64,000 nucleotides of DNA from Allantophomopsis cytisporea (Eukaryota; Ascomycota; Leotiomycetes; Phacidiales; Phacidiaceae). The position numbers and the translations under genes are program-made. The stretch is taken from positions 1,240,001 through 1,304,000 of the forward strand of contig CP103033.1 of the NCBI GenBank assembly GCA_024752435.1. The letters are read 5' to 3'. This document shows, one piece after another, positions 60,462 through 64,000 of this stretch; the stretch's first letter is position 1; the number at the start of each line of letters is the position of its first letter. The notes beneath the pieces are model-generated. The model was not told where the DNA came from and did not search any database. It saw only the letters and a program-made list of their open reading frames with translations.

Positions 60462-61270
60462 TCACCGTCGTAACACAGCTCTTACGGCGTCCGCCCATAA
60501 AAGCCTCGCGTACAAATAATGAACCCAAGGTATATACTCAGCCCACGAATCCCGATTTACAACCGGATTGCACGTAAAACACTCCACATACAACTCGATA
60601 TATTCTTTCTCCTTCCCCAATTCCTCCAATTTCTCATCTATGTCCTGGTCACGAGTTCCCTCTTTTCGATTGATCCCAAAACGATGAGATCCAGCAAAGT
60701 TTATTATCTCATAACCGAAGCCATAATCTACGTAGCTGGGCGATGGGTCTGAGTATGCTTGGATGTGCTTAGCAACTAGTGTGAAGTCGAAAATCATGTC
60801 GCCGGTGGGGATGACTGTGTGTTTTGGGATATCTAAGCTTTTCACAATTATTCTTTTCGAGCTTCTGCCCTTAATTCCTGATATCTCAATTAGTTATATG
60901 TCTCGTGACATGATTCCTGTATGAATCACGGGAGCTTTCACACACCCATCCACGTTGTAACCCTCATCAACCACCCTTCAATAGCAAATATCCATCCACC
61001 AAAGAATCCTTTCGTGAGCAACGCAAGTATTGCTTCATCCTTCAATCCCAACACAGCAGAAACAGGCAGTCTTACAAAAACTTTGTCACCATTTGCGCGG
61101 TGATTGCGGGGGTTAATTTTGCGAAAAGTGGGAGAAGTGCGGAATCTTTGAGAGATGGTTTGCGTATATTCCTCAGAGCGAAGAATCGACAAGTATGAAC
61201 TGCGCTGGTTGAAATGAAGACCGAGTTGGGAGGTCATTCTGATGCTGGAGATAGGAGGTTTGATAGGCAT
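60462..61270 (-). CDS. Uncharacterised fungal protein, possibly mitochondrial
   Basis: Two exons (61270-60946 and 60877-60462), 68-bp intron, phase 1, giving 246 residues. Residues 1-60 are rich in Ser, Arg, Asn, Gln and nearly free of acids, like a mitochondrial presequence. Then come DKVFVRLPVSAVLGLKDEAI, GFFGGWIFAIEGWLMRVTTW and, across the junction, MGIKGRSSKRIIVKSLDIP, followed by KHTVIPTGDMIFDF and SYVDYGFGYEIINFAGSHRF. The C-terminus ends in a basic helix (LLWADAVRAVLRR). I do not recognise a named family. The junction is supported by the protein-like continuity of IKGRSSKRIIVKSLDIPKH. Met12 (61237) is an alternative start, and an additional upstream exon cannot be excluded. Confidence 0.7.
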
Positions 61271-64000
61271 AGGCGGTGGGAAGAATTTTTACCTCTCATG
61301 AGGTGAAATTTGAGAATGGAGATGAAGAAGACGAAGAGACATTGCCGGGGGATTTTCAAGATATATAATTGCTCTGGGGTGGATGTGTTGGTGTCATGGG
61401 ACCTATCGGGTAAATGAGGAACGGGATGTATATTTTTGAGAGGAAAGGCGGAGCTTAACGGCACATTAGGTAGGATATTGGATGAATTGGAGCTGAGATC
61501 TTCAAATCCAACGTAATCTCTATAACCTCTATCAATAGTTGACTTAGAGCCGCACTGCCTACTGTAGCCAGGTGAGAGCTCCGTGCTCGTAGATGAGTGT
61601 CGAAAAGAGCTGAAATTGGAAGAGAGCACTATCTAGTCAAGTGGGCGTAAGAGATTCCACGTATAAATAGTAGCATAGACCGGAGGATATGAAGTGATGT
61701 GATACAAAAGATTCGTTTAGCTACGGGAGAAAGATGACGCATCCGAGGATCTGAGCTGAACAAGGTGTCAAAGGAGAACTCATGCATTAGACCGCATCCT
61801 GCTGTTGTAGAGCACTATCTGCAACATACCACGGCATGTAGTAACTACTCTTTGGCATGAGAGCATCATTCATCATTGCGACAGATACCATTAAACAGAT
61901 CAAGGGTAGGGGTTCGATGCCGGATTGCAGTGCACCGTTACCTCGTGCGGTAGGGAAGCTTCATCAGTAGCTGAAAATACACACTTGAAAGTGGACATCT
62001 TACTTTGGTAGAGGAAAATTAGAGCAGGATGCAGTAGCCAGTCCTCAACATAAGTCCCAAGGACAAGAACATCTGAAGTGCTAAATCTAACTGCTCAACG
62101 TTCGGGGAAAAAGCACAGAAATGAGCCCGCCTTTAGCTGGAACACCACGATACCATAACGACAGTACAATGGTTATCAATGGTTATGGAAAGTTATCATG
62201 AGGAGAATATCGGCGATATTCAAAAAGTAATAACAGAAGAGCAGCTTCGGCTACAAATTCATCTAACAAAGGTAATTGCAGCTATCAAATCAGTGCAGCC
62301 GCGTATAAAGAATATGATTCCGATCCAGTCAATCACACGGAGCTTCTGTTGAAGTGTCTCGACCGACTATGTGTGAGTGTGCGGCAAGAAGAGAACGTAA
62401 CCAGGGGCGAAGACAGCTCCTACGATAAGTGTCTGGAACTGCTAGCAAAACCAGCTCCGATCTATTTCCGCTGATAAGCTTGAGAACAAAAAAGAAGGAC
62501 TGTAGTAGTCCTTACTACCTGGCCAAGCATACTTCCCACTCCCCACACCAGGACAACCCCAGTTGTTTAGATAGGTCTTTTTTGAATGGAGATCAAGGCG
62601 GCAATGTAAGTCAAGCACCCAGAATACATGCCACAGCCACCATTACCAGTAACAATTCGTCCAATATTCATAACAGTCATACTAGACGCTGCATCATATA
62701 TTGCGCTGCCAACTACGAATAGTACGCATTAGCAATGAAGAATCATTTGATATCGAAGATACCGTATACCTTCGACCAGGCCGGAACTATTGCGTTCCAA
62801 GTGAAAACTCAACACCAACCCAGTCGAGGAGATCAACAAGGCCGAAGACCTCTAGAATGAATGGTTGAATTGCAGCGACCTGTTTTCCTAGTTAATTTTA
62901 ATGGGCTCCCAAGGAAGAAACAGGTGTGGTTTACCAATGTGTCGTTCAACACGAAGAGGGATGTTACAGACAATACAGCAGTTTAAGCAACAGCCCACCA
63001 TAATAAACCTGGTTAAGGCCCATAATACATTTCAGAATGCTATACGAGAACATCTCACTTTCCAGCCACGGATCTCACAAGATGATTCTGTGGCAGCAGG
63101 GAATGTGGGAGTCGTTGATTCCCAGCTATGCTCTCCAGCCTTCAATTCAGCTCTATCTGTGTCGATGGACTTTTTTCTCGTCAGTGTCTACGGTATCCAT
63201 TTTACTCGACTTTGATTTAGATCACTCCAGTAGTACTAAAGTCTTGGTAGTTAAAAATTTTAAAAAAAAAGAACGAACGAGTTCTTCGAGTTGAACTCGA
63301 GTTCTCCTAAAGCAAGCCATATGCTCTTTTACGGGAGACATACTCAGAGTATTTGTCTAGCACCAAAGCGGACCAGGGCAAGACAGGGTAGCTGGTGGTT
63401 GTAGAACGAAAGTGGACTTGCAGAGGGTTTTCCCCCACACCTGCAAATCTCTCGGCCCGCTGCAAGTACGTACATCTCTTATGTACATCATTATATTTAA
63501 TCTACATTACCGTGACACTAGCTTCCTTGAGCCCATTGACTCTCATCCAGTCCCGCAATCCCGCACTTTTCATTGGTCGCAGATTAGGTAGCGATTCTGC
63601 TACTACCTAAACTTTCAATACCTGCTGAGTGGCATCCGGGTCCATATTCCGAACTTCTACTGCCCACGTTATCCTACAGTGTAATGTCAAGACCTAGTAT
63701 TCTTTACTTTTGCGAATAACAATGCCTGTTAATTAATATTTACAATAATCAAATCTTAGACTATTAACTCGTTCAATGAAAATACTGGAGAAAACGTCAA
63801 TGAATAATTAGATCTAAAGCGAGAAAAAAAAAATGAAAAAAAGCTCAGATACGAAGTAAATAATTAAAAAGGAATGGCTTTTATTTAATCCAACAAGAAT
63901 ACCCATTTATACAAAATTAAAATATATATACATCACACCTAACCCATGGTATTCGCTTCAAGCATTTGCTGATAGGTTCCACCTGCACTTCTGAGAACCT
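61271..64000. other. AT-rich region with weak coding relics
   Basis: No intact gene could be supported. The frame at 61234-61629 (minus) overlaps the 5' end of the preceding gene in another frame and may be 5' leader. Protein-like pieces at 62121-62474 and 62901-63215 are discussed separately. From 63600 the sequence is strongly AT-rich with poly-A runs. Confidence 0.4.
62121..62474 (+). pseudogene. Coding relic with one in-frame stop
   Basis: One frame from an ATG at 62121 runs to TGA at 62472-62474, broken only by a TGA at 62199-62201. After the break it reads NCSYQISAAAYKEYDSDPV and LLLKCLDRLCVSVRQEENV, a plausible helical segment. The family was not recognised. It could be an exon pair or a decayed gene. 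The frame at 62901-63215 (QFKQQPTIINLVKAHNTFQN) might belong to the same unit. Confidence 0.25.

Noticed and set aside
61234..61629. 131-codon minus-strand frame just upstream of the unknown protein at 60462-61270
   Set aside because: It overlaps that gene in another frame, has no motif, and most likely represents its 5' leader.
61900..61960. GGTTCGATGCC sequence suggestive of a tRNA T-arm
   Set aside because: The bases flanking the loop do not pair as a T-stem and no acceptor or anticodon arm can be formed around it.

Overview
The window is nuclear DNA of a filamentous ascomycete. Genes carry short introns (about 44 to 115 bp) with GTAAGT/GTATGT-type donors and CAG/TAG acceptors, there are no operons, and genes lie on both strands with spacers of 0.2 to 6 kb. 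Several proteins belong to families expanded in Leotiomycetes (DUF7587-type, DUF6536-type, PTH11/rhodopsin-like membrane proteins, fungal N-terminal domain plus ankyrin proteins), so a Helotiales-like fungus is my best guess. That placement is an inference. No rRNA, tRNA or CRISPR was recognised.

Layout. 1.5-7.3 kb: a giant acidic, disordered coiled-coil protein (+), apparently interrupted by an in-frame TGA. 7.9-8.8 kb: DUF7587-type protein (-). 9.1-9.8 kb: a broken or mis-framed gene (+). 10.0-12.2 kb: unknown Ser/Pro-rich protein (+). 12.7-14.5 kb: arylsulfotransferase-like secreted/membrane protein (-). 18.0-19.8 kb: Sec14/CRAL-TRIO lipid-transfer protein (-). 22.0-26.9 kb: FHA-domain Ser/Thr kinase with a 1000-residue C-terminal extension (+), convergent with a Rad4/XPC repair protein at 27.1-30.4 kb (-). 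30.4-36.3 kb: gene-poor, with one coding relic and simple repeats. 36.3-38.1 kb: amino acid/GABA/choline permease (+). 38.4-39.4 kb: mitochondrial fission process protein (MTP18) (-). 40.3-41.5 kb: MDR-family enoyl reductase/quinone oxidoreductase (-). 43.3-45.7 kb: fungal N-terminal domain plus ankyrin-like protein (+). 45.9-46.8 kb: AN1 zinc-finger Cuz1/ZFAND1-like protein (-). 48.4-49.4 kb: left-handed beta-helix sugar O-acetyltransferase (-). 51.6-52.7 kb: peptidase C45/acyl-CoA:6-APA acyltransferase-like enzyme (+). 54.5-55.8 kb: a seven-exon rhodopsin-like seven-TM protein that no single long ORF reveals (+). 56.0-58.1 kb: DUF6536-type membrane protein (-). 59-60.2 kb: relics of a Tc1/mariner-like transposase and of a kinesin-light-chain-type TPR gene (-). 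60.5-61.3 kb: unknown, possibly mitochondrial protein (-). 61.3-64 kb: AT-rich sequence with weak coding relics.

How the genes relate. Most are independent housekeeping or accessory genes. The one suggestive pair is the convergent FHA-kinase (Chk2/Rad53-like architecture) and Rad4/XPC, both plausibly tied to the DNA-damage response. The most notable structures are an exon-intron tandem duplication inside the FHA-kinase gene, the interrupted C-terminus of the acidic protein, and the reconstructed seven-TM gene. All splice models come from reading GT-AG sites and frame continuity by eye; no transcript or homology search was available.
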